Positions 7,114 through 15,186 of a stretch of 64,000 nucleotides of DNA are shown in pieces. The notes beneath the pieces are model-generated. The model saw only the letters and a program-made list of their open reading frames with translations. It did no database searches and was not told the origin of the DNA. Each line of letters begins with the position of its first letter. Position 1 is the first letter of the stretch. Made by a program: the position numbers and the translations under genes. Origin of the DNA: Pseudomonas entomophila L48 (GTDB lineage: Bacteria; Pseudomonadota; Gammaproteobacteria; Pseudomonadales; Pseudomonadaceae); assembly GCF_000026105.1 (NCBI RefSeq), contig NC_008027.1:2676001-2740000 (forward strand), in the 5' to 3' direction.

Positions 7114-8472
7114 TCAGACACTGAGTTGAAGAAACTCGCGCTCCCAGGCGCTGATCACTTGCCGGTAATGCCTGTGCTCGGTGCGTTTCACCGCGACGTA
7201 ACCTTGCACGAAGCGCTCTCCGAGGTATTCCCGGAGTGCCTCGCAATGCTCCATTCGGGCCAGTGCCTCCTCGAGCGTTTGCGGTAGGCGCAGGCCGTTG
7301 TGGTCGTAGGCGCGGCCATGCACGGGAGCGCTTGGACTGACCTGTTCGAGCATGCCGAGATAGCCGCACAGCAGGCTGGCAGCCAACGCCAGGTAAGGGT
7401 TGGCGTCGGCGCCGGGCAGGCGGTTTTCCACGCGCATCGCCGTAGGTGCGGACGCAGGTACGCGCAGGCCGACGGTACGGTTCTCGGTACCCCATTCGAC
7501 GTTCACCGGGGCGCAGCTGTCCGGCAGGAAACGGCGGAAGGAATTCACATTGGGCGCGAACAGCGGCAGCACGTTCGGCAGGTAACGCTGCAAGCCGCCG
7601 ATGTAGTGCAGGATGCGTTCGCTCATGGCGCCGTCCGCCCCGGCGAACAGGTTGCCGCCGGTGGCCATGTCCAGCACGCTCTGGTGGATATGCATCGCGC
7701 TGCCGGGCTCATGGGCGATTGGCTTGGCCATGAAGGTCGCGCCGACACCGTGCCGGATCGCGGCCTCATGCAGGGAGCGCTTGAACACGATGAGCTGGTC
7801 AGCCAGGCGCAGTGGGTCACCGTGGCGGAAATTGATCTCCATCTGCGCGGGGCCCCCTTCGTGGATCAGGGTGTCCAGGTCCAGCCCTTGGGCTTCGCAC
7901 CAGAGGTACAGATCCTCGAACAGGGGGGCGAATTCGTTGGCCGCATCGATGGAGTAACTCTGGCGACCGCGCTCGGCCCGGCCCGAGCGGCCGTCGGGGG
8001 CTTCCAGGGGCAGGTCGGGGTCGTGGCTGCGTCGGGTCAGGTAGAACTCGAGCTCCGGCGCGACCACCGGTTTCCAGCCCTTGTCGGCGTAGAGGCCGAG
8101 CACACGCTTGAGCACATTGCGCGGCGACAGTTCGATGGGCTTGCCGAAGCGGTCGAAGGTGTCGTGGATGACCATGGCGGTCGGCTCCGTCAGCCAGGGC
8201 AGAACGTAGATAGCCTGTGCGGCCGGGCGGCAGCACATGTCGACGCCGGCCTCATCCAGCAGTGCATAGAAGATCGGGTCGTCGACGAAGTCGCCGGTCA
8301 CCGTCTGCAGCAATACGCTTTCGGGCAGCCGCATGCCGCCTTCCTCGAGGAACCTGGCGATGGAAGCGATCTTGCCGCGGGCGATGCCGGTGAAGTCGCT
8401 GATCATGCATTCGACTTCGGTGATGCCCTGTTGCTTGAGCTGACGTTCAAGGGGGTTGGCGGAAGTGTTCAT
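7114..8472 (-). CDS. glutamine synthetase family protein, gamma-glutamylputrescine synthetase-like
   Basis: 452-residue glutamine-synthetase-fold ligase of the PuuA/SpuI type, which joins glutamate to putrescine (or another amine) with ATP at the start of polyamine degradation. Landmarks: N-terminal ECMISDFTGIARGK, metal-binding PELEFYL, the QMEINFRHGD segment, HIHQSV, and the ATP-binding NRTVGLRVP. Start chosen at MNTSANP (8472); the open frame further upstream (to 8604) runs into a REP repeat. No other polyamine genes are beside it, so the exact amine is uncertain. Convergent with RNase T2. Confidence 0.85.
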   Translation of the reverse strand: MNTSANPLERQLKQQGITEVECMISDFTGIARGKIASIARFLEEGGMRLPESVLLQTVTGDFVDDPIFYALLDEAGVDMCCRPAAQAIYVLPWLTEPTAMVIHDTFDRFGKPIELSPRNVLKRVLGLYADKGWKPVVAPELEFYLTRRSHDPDLPLEAPDGRSGRAERGRQSYSIDAANEFAPLFEDLYLWCEAQGLDLDTLIHEGGPAQMEINFRHGDPLRLADQLIVFKRSLHEAAIRHGVGATFMAKPIAHEPGSAMHIHQSVLDMATGGNLFAGADGAMSERILHYIGGLQRYLPNVLPLFAPNVNSFRRFLPDSCAPVNVEWGTENRTVGLRVPASAPTAMRVENRLPGADANPYLALAASLLCGYLGMLEQVSPSAPVHGRAYDHNGLRLPQTLEEALARMEHCEALREYLGERFVQGYVAVKRTEHRHYRQVISAWEREFLQLSV

Positions 8473-8530
8473 ACAAGTCTCGGCGGTTTCATGGTTCATC
8501 CGTGTGGCGCACAAGGTGATGGACGTCTTT

Positions 8531-8619
8531 CTGTAGGAGCCGGCTTTGCCGGCGAACACCGGCTGTGCCGGTGCCAGCCACCGCGTTGTCTGGTTCGCCG
8601 GCAAGCCGGCTCCTACAGG
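8531..8619. repeat. REP palindrome pair (inverted)
   Basis: Arms CTGTAGGAGCCGGCTTTGCC at the left and the near reverse complement GGCAAGCCGGCTCCTACAG at the right, with a spacer that contains its own small palindrome (CACCGGCTGTGCCGGTG). Confidence 0.88.
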
Positions 8620-8794
8620 GGCGTCAACAGGGTATGGATTCGCGTATCAAGTTGCCGTCGAGTTTCCACCGAGCTCCGTAAATTCTTGATAAAGCGCTCT
8701 GGATAGGCACTCTCCGGGTATGGAACCAACGGATAAGCGCCGCCTGTGCCTGTAGGACTTCGGCTTCAGGTCGAGTAAGAGAATTATGGGTGTA

Positions 8795-8810
8795 CTGGAT
8801 ATCCATCCAG
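8795..8810. promoter_or_regulatory. LexA-like (SOS) operator candidate
   Basis: CTGGATATCCATCCAG matches the CTG-N10-CAG LexA pattern and sits in a longer palindrome TACTGGATATCCATCCAGTA. It lies 134 bases upstream of the leaderless LPMO-like gene; no other convincing gene is nearby. On the minus strand a CATAAT lies just beyond it, so the direction it controls is not certain. Confidence 0.45.
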
Positions 8811-8943
8811 TATTTGCGGGGTTTTCCTGTTCCCGCGTGCCCCAAAACGAAAAATGGCCCCGTGGACAGAAAATCCAGCTCGGTTAGTTTGAAGGCCTCT
8901 CCGCTGGAAACGGAGAGTTCTCAAACTAAATGGAGCTACAACG

Positions 8944-9579
8944 ATGAACCAACCACAATCGCAATCCCCACTTCGCCACGGCCGCGTCATGTCCCCGGCC
9001 TCCCGCGGCGCCGTTGCCATCGACCTCGGCCTGCTCGGTGGCTGGCAGGTCAACGAGATGGAAGGCGGCAAGAACTTCCCGGCCCTGGTCGCCGGCCCGT
9101 TCCCCGCGCCGTTCGAGTCCGATAACCCCAGCGTCGCGCCACCCGCTGATGGCTACATCCTCAGCGGTGGCAAGGCCGATGCCCGTGACTGTGTCAACTT
9201 CACCGACGAGGAAATGAGCAAGAAGCTCAACCGCGCGTTCACCTGGCCGCTGCTGAACGTCGACCCAGGCCAGCTGTTCAAGGTGAACTGGGTGTACACC
9301 GCGCCTCACACCACCCGTGGCTACCGTTGGTTGATCACCAAGGACGGCTGGGACCCGAAACAGCGCATCACCCGTGCGCAGCTGGAAGCCAAGCCGTTCG
9401 CCGAGGACTTCTACCCGCAGGTGCCGTACTACAGCCACGCCGGTGAACTGAAGGCCAAGATCGATCACGAAGTGAAGCTGCCTTCGAACAAGAAGGGTCG
9501 TCACGTGATCGTGCTGATGTGGATCGTGGCCAACACCGGCAACGCCTTCTATCAGGCCTTCGACGTCGACTTCCAGTAA
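8944..9579 (+). CDS. AA10 lytic polysaccharide monooxygenase-like / chitin-binding protein without signal peptide
   Basis: 211 residues with the chitin-active AA10 fold. The usual N-terminal histidine-brace His is present at H12 in RHGRVMSPASRG, the second brace His at H122 in TAPHTTRGYRW, and the axial aromatic at F202 in NTGNAFYQAFDVDF. Secreted AA10 enzymes need cleavage to expose that His as residue 1, yet only 11 polar residues (MNQPQSQSPLR) precede it and there is no hydrophobic signal. It either binds chitin without oxidising it, or is trimmed after non-classical export. GGAG at 8933-8936 gives a good ribosome site. It is followed 37 bases later by a GH18 chitinase that also lacks a signal, so the two form a chitin-attack pair. 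Confidence 0.82.
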   Translation: MNQPQSQSPLRHGRVMSPASRGAVAIDLGLLGGWQVNEMEGGKNFPALVAGPFPAPFESDNPSVAPPADGYILSGGKADARDCVNFTDEEMSKKLNRAFTWPLLNVDPGQLFKVNWVYTAPHTTRGYRWLITKDGWDPKQRITRAQLEAKPFAEDFYPQVPYYSHAGELKAKIDHEVKLPSNKKGRHVIVLMWIVANTGNAFYQAFDVDFQ

Positions 9580-9616
9580 GCCGGCGGATATTCCACACGT
9601 TCTGAAGGATTAGAAC

Positions 9617-10672
9617 ATGTCTACGTTTGACTTCACCCAACTGAAAACGGCGGAGGATGCCGCCTCGAAGATGCCGAGCCTGGCCGGCAAGAAGATCCTC
9701 ATGGGCTACTGGCACAACTGGCCGGCTGGCCCCGCCGATGGCTACCAGCGCGGGCAGTTCGCCAACATGAGCCTGGAGGATGTGCCACGGGACTACAACG
9801 TGGTGGCCGTGGCCTTCATGAAGGGCAGCGGTATTCCGACCTTCAAGCCCTACAACCTGTCCGACGCCGAGTTCCGTCGCCAGGTGGGCGTGTTGAACAG
9901 CCAGGGCAGGGTGGTGCTGATGTCCCTGGGCGGCGCCGATGCGCATATCGCGCTGAACCCGGGCCACGAACAGCCGCTGGCCAATGAAATCATCCGCCTC
10001 GTGGAAACCTACGGCTTCGATGGGCTGGACATCGACCTTGAACAGAGCGCGATTGACTTCGCTGCCAACAAGACCGTCCTGCCCGCCGCGCTGAAACTGG
10101 TCAAGGACCACTACGCCGCCGAAGGCAAGCACTTCATCATCAGCATGGCGCCGGAGTTCCCCTACCTGACCGCCGCTGGCCGCTACGTGCCCTACCTCAA
10201 GGCGCTGGAAGGCTACTACGACTTCATCGCGCCGCAGTTCTACAACCAGGGCGGCGATGGGCTCTGGGTCGAGGAGGCCAACAACGGTCGGGGCGCGTGG
10301 ATCGCCCAGAACAACGACGCGATGAAAGAGGACTTCCTCTACTACATGACCGAAAGCCTGGTCAGTGGTACCCGCGGTTTCACCAAGATCCCGGCCGACA
10401 AGTTCGCCATCGGCCTGCCGGCCAACGTCGATGCCGCGGCCACCGGCTACGTGATCAACCCGACGGCGGTGTCCAACGCGTTCAAGCGGCTTTACGCCAA
10501 GGGCATTTCGATCAAGGGCCTGATGACCTGGTCGGTCAACTGGGACAGCGGGGTGAACAAGAACCACGTGCCCTACAACCAGGAGTTCAGCCGCCGCTAC
10601 GGGCCGTTGACCAGCGGCAGCAATCCGGCTGGCGCCACGCAGGATGAGCTGCAAGCGCAGACGGCTGAGTAA
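9617..10672 (+). CDS. GH18 chitinase without signal peptide
   Basis: Glycoside hydrolase family 18 enzyme of 351 residues in a single TIM-barrel domain. The catalytic motif FDGLDIDLE (residues 134-142) contains D138, D140 and the acid/base E142. Other barrel landmarks are ILMGYWHNW at the first strand, LMSLGGA at the third, APQFYNQ with the substrate-assisting Tyr, and MTWSVNWD at the last strand. The N-terminus MSTFDFTQLKTAED is polar, with no Sec or Tat signal, so export would have to be leaderless or by lysis. GAAGGA at 9604-9609 supports the start. It forms an operon with the LPMO-like gene and is followed by a hairpin and a clear terminator. Confidence 0.9.
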   Translation: MSTFDFTQLKTAEDAASKMPSLAGKKILMGYWHNWPAGPADGYQRGQFANMSLEDVPRDYNVVAVAFMKGSGIPTFKPYNLSDAEFRRQVGVLNSQGRVVLMSLGGADAHIALNPGHEQPLANEIIRLVETYGFDGLDIDLEQSAIDFAANKTVLPAALKLVKDHYAAEGKHFIISMAPEFPYLTAAGRYVPYLKALEGYYDFIAPQFYNQGGDGLWVEEANNGRGAWIAQNNDAMKEDFLYYMTESLVSGTRGFTKIPADKFAIGLPANVDAAATGYVINPTAVSNAFKRLYAKGISIKGLMTWSVNWDSGVNKNHVPYNQEFSRRYGPLTSGSNPAGATQDELQAQTAE

Positions 10673-10687
10673 CACGCGATCAAGGCG

Positions 10688-10711
10688 ACATCCGGCAGAC
10701 GTGCCGGATGT
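10688..10711. other. perfect 10-bp hairpin downstream of the chitinase
   Basis: ACATCCGGCA, loop GACG, TGCCGGATGT. It lacks a T-run, so it may protect the mRNA 3' end or assist the terminator 40 bases further on. Confidence 0.55.
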
Positions 10712-10748
10712 GCCACGGATTTGATTGTCGAGGCCAATCAATCGCAAT

Positions 10749-10774
10749 CCGATGCCGCAAGGCATCGGATTTTT
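10749..10774 (+). terminator. Rho-independent terminator after the chitinase operon
   Basis: Stem CCGATGCC, GNRA-type loop GCAA, GGCATCGG, followed by ATTTTT. Good fit to an intrinsic terminator for the LPMO-like/chitinase transcript. Confidence 0.75.
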
Positions 10775-10861
10775 GCCGTGATTGGCCAAACTCTCGAAGC
10801 GGCAGACCAGATGTCCGAAAATGGCGAGCCTCAGCCATGCTCAGGGCATAGGATGTCTCCC

Positions 10862-12337
10862 ATGCCAAACACTATCGATATCCCTGAAAGCGACGCCTGC
10901 TACCTGGCCGTGAAGGCGCACGATGCCCGTTTCGACGGCGCCTTTTTCACGGCCGTGACCAGCACGGGCATCTATTGCCGGCCAGTGTGCCGGGTGAAGA
11001 CGCCGCGGCGCGAGAATATCCGTTTCTACCGTCACGCCGCCCAGGCCGAGGCAGCGGGCTTCAGGCCCTGCTTGCGTTGTCGGCCGGAGCTGGCGCCGCG
11101 CGCGGTCGCCTGGAGCACCGAAGATGCTTCGCGCATCCTGGCGTTGCAGGCGGCGCGGTTGATGGACGAGCCGGAGGCCTTGAATGGCGTGGCAAGCTCG
11201 ATGGTCACCCTCGCACGCCACCTGGGCGTGAGCGACCGCCACCTGCGGCGCATCTTCGAGACACACTTCGGTGTTTCGCCCCTCCAGTACCTCCAGACGC
11301 GACGGCTGCTGGCGGCCAAGCAGTTGATTGCCGACACACAACTGCCAATGACGCAGGTGGCGTTGTCCAGCGGGTTTGGCAGCGTGCGACGGTTCAACGA
11401 TGCGTTCTCCCGTCACTACGGCCTGAACCCGAGCGTGTTGCGCCGCGCCAAGGGCTCGCCGGACGGGCAGGGCGTCAGCGTGCGCCTGGGCTGGCGCCCA
11501 CCTTATGATGTGCAGGCCATGCTGGGCTTCCTGCGCCTGCGCGCCATACCGGGCGTGGAGTGCGTGGAGGGGCTGCAGTATTCGCGCACGTTGCGCATCG
11601 CCAGGGGGCCGCACGAGCACTGCGGTTGGCTGCGGGTGCGCTTCGACGAGGCGCATGCCCAGGTGCTGGTCACGATCAGCGAGTCGCTGGTGATCGTGCT
11701 ACCGACGTTGATCAGCCGCGTGCGCGCCGCCTTCGACTTGGATGCCGATCCGCATGCCATTCACAGCGCGTTGCATGCTACCTTCCCGTCGAACGAAGGC
11801 GTGCGCGTTCCTGGGACGCTGGACGGTTTCGAGCTGGCGGTGCGCGCCGTGCTCGGGCAACAGATCACCGTGGTCGCCGCGCGCACGCTGGGCACACGCC
11901 TCAGCACCGCGTTCGGCGCACCCATCGAGGCCCCGGTGCCAGGCCTGGACCGCCTGTTCCCCACGCCGGCCGCCCTGGCGGCGGCCAGCGGCGATGTGCT
12001 CGGCCAACTGGGTATCACCCGCCAACGCCAGGCCGCGCTCAAGGCCTTGGCCGAGGCCATGGAGGAAGGGCGCCTGGTCTTGAGCCCCGGCGTGGATGTC
12101 ACCGCGACCTGTGCCCAACTGCGGGCATTACCCGGGATCGGCGACTGGACGGCCCAGTACATCGCCCTGCGCGCACTGCGCTGGCCCGACGCCTTTCCGG
12201 CCGGCGACGTGGCGTTGCAAAAAGCACTGGGCGTGAGCAGTGCCAATGCCGCCACGCAAGCGGCCCAGGGTTGGCGACCCTGGCGTGGCTATGCGGTGTT
12301 GCGTGCCTGGTTGGGGTTGGCAGACACAGCACGATGA
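10862..12337 (+). CDS. Ada N-domain / AraC HTH / AlkA 3-methyladenine DNA glycosylase fusion
   Basis: 491-residue DNA alkylation-repair protein with three modules. Residues 1-80 form the Ada metal-binding domain with the four Cys C39, C43, C70 and C73 (YCRPVC and CLRC), where Ada proteins accept a methyl group from phosphotriesters. An AraC-type helix-turn-helix follows (LARHLGVSDRHLRRIFE and VALSSGFGSVRRFNDAF). The C-terminal half is an AlkA glycosylase with the helix-hairpin-helix LPGIGDWTAQYIALR and a downstream catalytic-type Asp (FPAGDVALQ). It probably senses alkylation, activates its own transcription and excises alkylated bases. AGGA at 10850-10853 supports ATG 10862; ATG 10853 is an alternative. 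Confidence 0.9.
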   Translation: MPNTIDIPESDACYLAVKAHDARFDGAFFTAVTSTGIYCRPVCRVKTPRRENIRFYRHAAQAEAAGFRPCLRCRPELAPRAVAWSTEDASRILALQAARLMDEPEALNGVASSMVTLARHLGVSDRHLRRIFETHFGVSPLQYLQTRRLLAAKQLIADTQLPMTQVALSSGFGSVRRFNDAFSRHYGLNPSVLRRAKGSPDGQGVSVRLGWRPPYDVQAMLGFLRLRAIPGVECVEGLQYSRTLRIARGPHEHCGWLRVRFDEAHAQVLVTISESLVIVLPTLISRVRAAFDLDADPHAIHSALHATFPSNEGVRVPGTLDGFELAVRAVLGQQITVVAARTLGTRLSTAFGAPIEAPVPGLDRLFPTPAALAAASGDVLGQLGITRQRQAALKALAEAMEEGRLVLSPGVDVTATCAQLRALPGIGDWTAQYIALRALRWPDAFPAGDVALQKALGVSSANAATQAAQGWRPWRGYAVLRAWLGLADTAR

Positions 12338-12385
12338 CAGGCAAGGCGACCCACAAACGCGTGCGTCATGCGCAGGGTCGATCGC

Positions 12386-12781
12386 TTATTGGCGTGAGAG
12401 CGCGTTCAACACCGCCATGGCGTTCTGGGCGTCGTTGACGCCGACGAAGATATGGTCATGGTAATAGGCGGCCATCACATTGCAGCTGATACCGGCCTTG
12501 CCCAGCGCAGTGGCAAACGCCGCGGTCAGTCCCACGGCCTCCAGCGAGGAGTGGACGGTCAGGGTGATCCAGGCACACACGTAGCTGTAGGGCAGCTTCA
12601 GCGCATCGGCGCTGCTGCGCTGCAGAATCACGGTCCATCCTTCGCGTTCCTTGAAACTACCGACAACCTCCACGTCTGGCAGCGACATTGGGTCAATGCC
12701 GGTGACGAACACATATTCGCCGTCGTTGAGTTCGGGCTTCATGGACTGGAGCAGTTTTTCAAGCGAGGTTTCGCCGTTCAT
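12386..12781 (-). CDS. ACT domain-containing protein
   Basis: 131-codon minus-strand gene beginning MNGETSLEKLLQSMKPELNDG. It resembles small stand-alone ACT-type proteins: an N-terminal beta region with GEYVFVTG and a C-terminal regulatory fold (WITLTVHSSLEAVGLTAAFATAL, then NVMAAYYHDHIFV). ACT domains usually bind amino acids; the ligand here is unknown. Start 12781 has AGGATC-type ribosome site 8 bases upstream. Convergent with the Ada/AlkA gene. Confidence 0.78.
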   Translation of the reverse strand: MNGETSLEKLLQSMKPELNDGEYVFVTGIDPMSLPDVEVVGSFKEREGWTVILQRSSADALKLPYSYVCAWITLTVHSSLEAVGLTAAFATALGKAGISCNVMAAYYHDHIFVGVNDAQNAMAVLNALSRQ

Positions 12782-13016
12782 CGCGGGGATCCTGTGAGGG
12801 TGAGCGGGCAGTCTAGGGTGTTCACCAGGTGAGATTGAAATTAGCTTTGCAAGCCGGGTATTAGGGCGATTCATGAAGCATTGGCCAGCCCAGGACGCAA
12901 TGTCATTCGGTTGGCGAATATCCCATGTACGGATTGTCGATTTTCATTCGAAACCTGGATGGACCAAGCTGGCCATCCACATCGGAATACATCACCGAAG
13001 CTCAGGAGGTGACAAG

Positions 13017-13439
13017 GTGACGGTTTTCACTATCCAGCAAATCGACCACATTGTGCTGCGCGTGCAGGACATGCAGCGCAGCGTGGAGTTCTATACCCAG
13101 GTACTGGGTTGCTCGATCAGCAAGCACAACGAAGAGCTGGCCATGATCCACCTGGCGGCTGGCGGTTCCATGATCGACCTGGTGGATATCGAAGGCCCGT
13201 TGGGCGCCAAGGGCGGTGGGGCACCCGGGAAGGAGCGACGCAACGTCGATCACTTCTGCCTGCGCGTGGAGCCGTTCGACGAGCAGGCGATTATTGCCCA
13301 TCTGCAAGGGCACGGCATCTCGGTGGAAAAGGCCGCCAGCCGATACGGGGCAGAGGGGGTGGGGCTGTCGCTCTACTGCTTCGATCCTGATGGCAATCAA
13401 GTCGAGCTCAAGGGGCCGGCGGAAATCGCCAGTGCGTAA
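13017..13439 (+). CDS. VOC (glyoxalase-like) family protein
   Basis: 140-residue VOC protein: IQQIDHIVLRVQDMQRSVEFYTQVLG at the N-terminus, RNVDHFCLRVEPFDEQ in the middle, and a C-terminal YCFDPDGNQVELKG, which carries the metal-ligand Glu of this fold. The start is the GTG at 13017, preceded by a strong AGGAGG at 13004-13009; the open frame further upstream lacks similarity. Substrate unknown. Single-gene unit followed by a REP half. Confidence 0.84.
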   Translation: MTVFTIQQIDHIVLRVQDMQRSVEFYTQVLGCSISKHNEELAMIHLAAGGSMIDLVDIEGPLGAKGGGAPGKERRNVDHFCLRVEPFDEQAIIAHLQGHGISVEKAASRYGAEGVGLSLYCFDPDGNQVELKGPAEIASA

Positions 13440-13757
13440 CCAAACCGTCAGGATTATCCGGGGTTGATCCTCTGTAGGAGCGGCTTTAGCCGCGAAATGG
13501 GCACTGCGGTACCCGGCACCAGCGGCTCCAGCGAATGCCCTTCTTCGGTTTCATGCCTGTCGCCAACTTCTCAATCGAGGCGCGCGGCTACACTGACTTT
13601 GCAACGCTGGTAGGGAGGATCGCCTCAGTTCGACTGCCGATGGCAACAGCGTCGCCGACAACAGCCTTGATCGAAAGACTGGATTAAACAAAGGGAAGTC
13701 CGCGCAGTGTCCCTTATGAAGCACTACCTGCTTTAGCCACTGTGAGGACAGCGCGTC
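13440..13757. other. intergenic region with a single REP element
   Basis: 318 bases without a gene. At 13471-13495 there is a lone REP hairpin (CTGTAGGAGCGGCTTTAGCC...). The remainder up to the SGNH hydrolase gene shows no recognisable gene remnant; a promoter for that gene presumably lies here but no clear -35/-10 pair stands out. Confidence 0.6.
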
Positions 13758-15155
13758 ATGAACATCGCCAGACTCAACCCAAAGCTGATGGTCGTGGGTG
13801 ACTCACTGCCCCAGGGCTGCAGAAGCCTGACCGTCAGGGCCTCGCTCTGTGCCCAGTCCTGGCCGGCGCGGCTTGCCGCTGCGCAAGGCTGGGACTTTGT
13901 TCCCCCTGATCACCCATGGGAAGTCTTGTTCGATCTCGAACAGGAAATCAGGCGACTGAACCCGATCCTCGTTGCACCGTCCGCGCTTTCCCTGGTCGGC
14001 TTGCCGGAACGCATCCTGGACAACCTGAACCTCTGGGTGGCGGCCACCCCCAAGTCCCTGCATCAATCCTTCGACAACCTCGCCATTGCCGGGAGCGAGG
14101 TTCACCATATGTACAGCGGTTCGTGGAACACGTTCTTCAGGCAAGTACAGGCGCACTTGAGGACAGATCTCGCGGCACAGCTCGACCATTTCTCCGATCT
14201 GCATATCGCGATCAACGGGCAGTATGTATTGAACCCACAGAAGGTCGCCGACTTCGATGACTTCGCTCCGCTGGACTGGGTCGAGCGGCGGCAACCGGAA
14301 ATGTTGGTGGTGCACTCCGGGCACAATCATGGGCTTTTCAAGTTTGGCTTCCTGGGGAAAAACCAATCGATTACCCAGGGGGAGTACAACGGCAAGAACT
14401 ACTTCCAGCAGTGGCAAGAGGTGGCTGAACGCATTGCCAGGCTTCCAGCGGCGGTCGAGCGCGTGGTGATCGTGCTGCTGCCCAAGGTCAGTGCGGTTGC
14501 CGCATTACAGCCTGTATCCGACCTGCGTGAAGATGGCTACCCCGAGGCCTACCGTGTCCGTTTGCTACCAACGTCGTTGAAGATTGACCGCAGTGTCGTT
14601 GTCCAGGCCGACGCACAAGTCCGTGAGGTCAACTCAACAATACGAGACCTGTTTATCGAGGCCGCGAACGCAACGCAAACGGCACACCGTCTGGTGTTTG
14701 TGGATACCTACCAGGCATTTGATGCAATCGACTATAAAAACCGGTTGAATGAGACGGCCCGTGTCAGGGTGAATGCCAGCCAGTTCATCGATAATCGTTA
14801 TCTCGACGGCGAGTTGGACTTCGCGGCCCCGCAGGGTAAACGACTCAAGGCCGGTGGCTACCTGAGCATCGATGGCATGCATCCCAGTGGTGCGGGGTAT
14901 GCCGATCTCGCCTGCCGGGTCATGGCCGAGCTCAACTTGCCCCATGACCGGGATGCAATCATGCAGCACGCGTTCGACCAGGATCGGTTGCTCAGCAACT
15001 ACCCATTGGAACTGGATGCGCTCCTGAACTATGTCGATGTGCTCAGGCCCTTCAACGACGCCAATTGGTTCGCCACCGATTCGCCGGATCGGCTGAGAGA
15101 CCATACGCATTTCAGCCAGGCCATCAAACAGCTGGCCAAGCTCTTCACGCAATAA
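13758..15155 (+). CDS. SGNH/GDSL-type hydrolase, 465 aa
   Basis: A large cytosolic-looking protein with the conserved blocks of SGNH hydrolases. Block I is VVGDSLPQG with the nucleophile S16. A Gly/Asn block appears in VHSGHNHG, and block V is SIDGMHPSGAGYADL with D372 and H375, the usual Asp-x-x-His dyad. No signal peptide is seen, and the middle region (residues about 60-360) is longer than in typical 200-residue GDSL esterases, containing an insertion around VHHMYSGSWNTFF. Likely an ester or acyl hydrolase, substrate unknown. Single gene; GAGGA about 10 bases upstream of the ATG. Confidence 0.72.
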   Translation: MNIARLNPKLMVVGDSLPQGCRSLTVRASLCAQSWPARLAAAQGWDFVPPDHPWEVLFDLEQEIRRLNPILVAPSALSLVGLPERILDNLNLWVAATPKSLHQSFDNLAIAGSEVHHMYSGSWNTFFRQVQAHLRTDLAAQLDHFSDLHIAINGQYVLNPQKVADFDDFAPLDWVERRQPEMLVVHSGHNHGLFKFGFLGKNQSITQGEYNGKNYFQQWQEVAERIARLPAAVERVVIVLLPKVSAVAALQPVSDLREDGYPEAYRVRLLPTSLKIDRSVVVQADAQVREVNSTIRDLFIEAANATQTAHRLVFVDTYQAFDAIDYKNRLNETARVRVNASQFIDNRYLDGELDFAAPQGKRLKAGGYLSIDGMHPSGAGYADLACRVMAELNLPHDRDAIMQHAFDQDRLLSNYPLELDALLNYVDVLRPFNDANWFATDSPDRLRDHTHFSQAIKQLAKLFTQ

Positions 15156-15186
15156 TCGGGGCTTGGCTCAGTGCGTTTTCCAACCG

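Noticed and set aside
7300..8706. Long plus-strand open frame opposite the glutamine-synthetase-like gene
   Set aside because: Antisense shadow of a well-supported gene in GC-rich DNA; the translation has no domain features.
8624..8845. 73-codon minus-strand open frame under the LexA-like box
   Set aside because: No family similarity, runs into a REP-rich region, no ribosome site; not called, although a minus-strand SOS transcript cannot be excluded.
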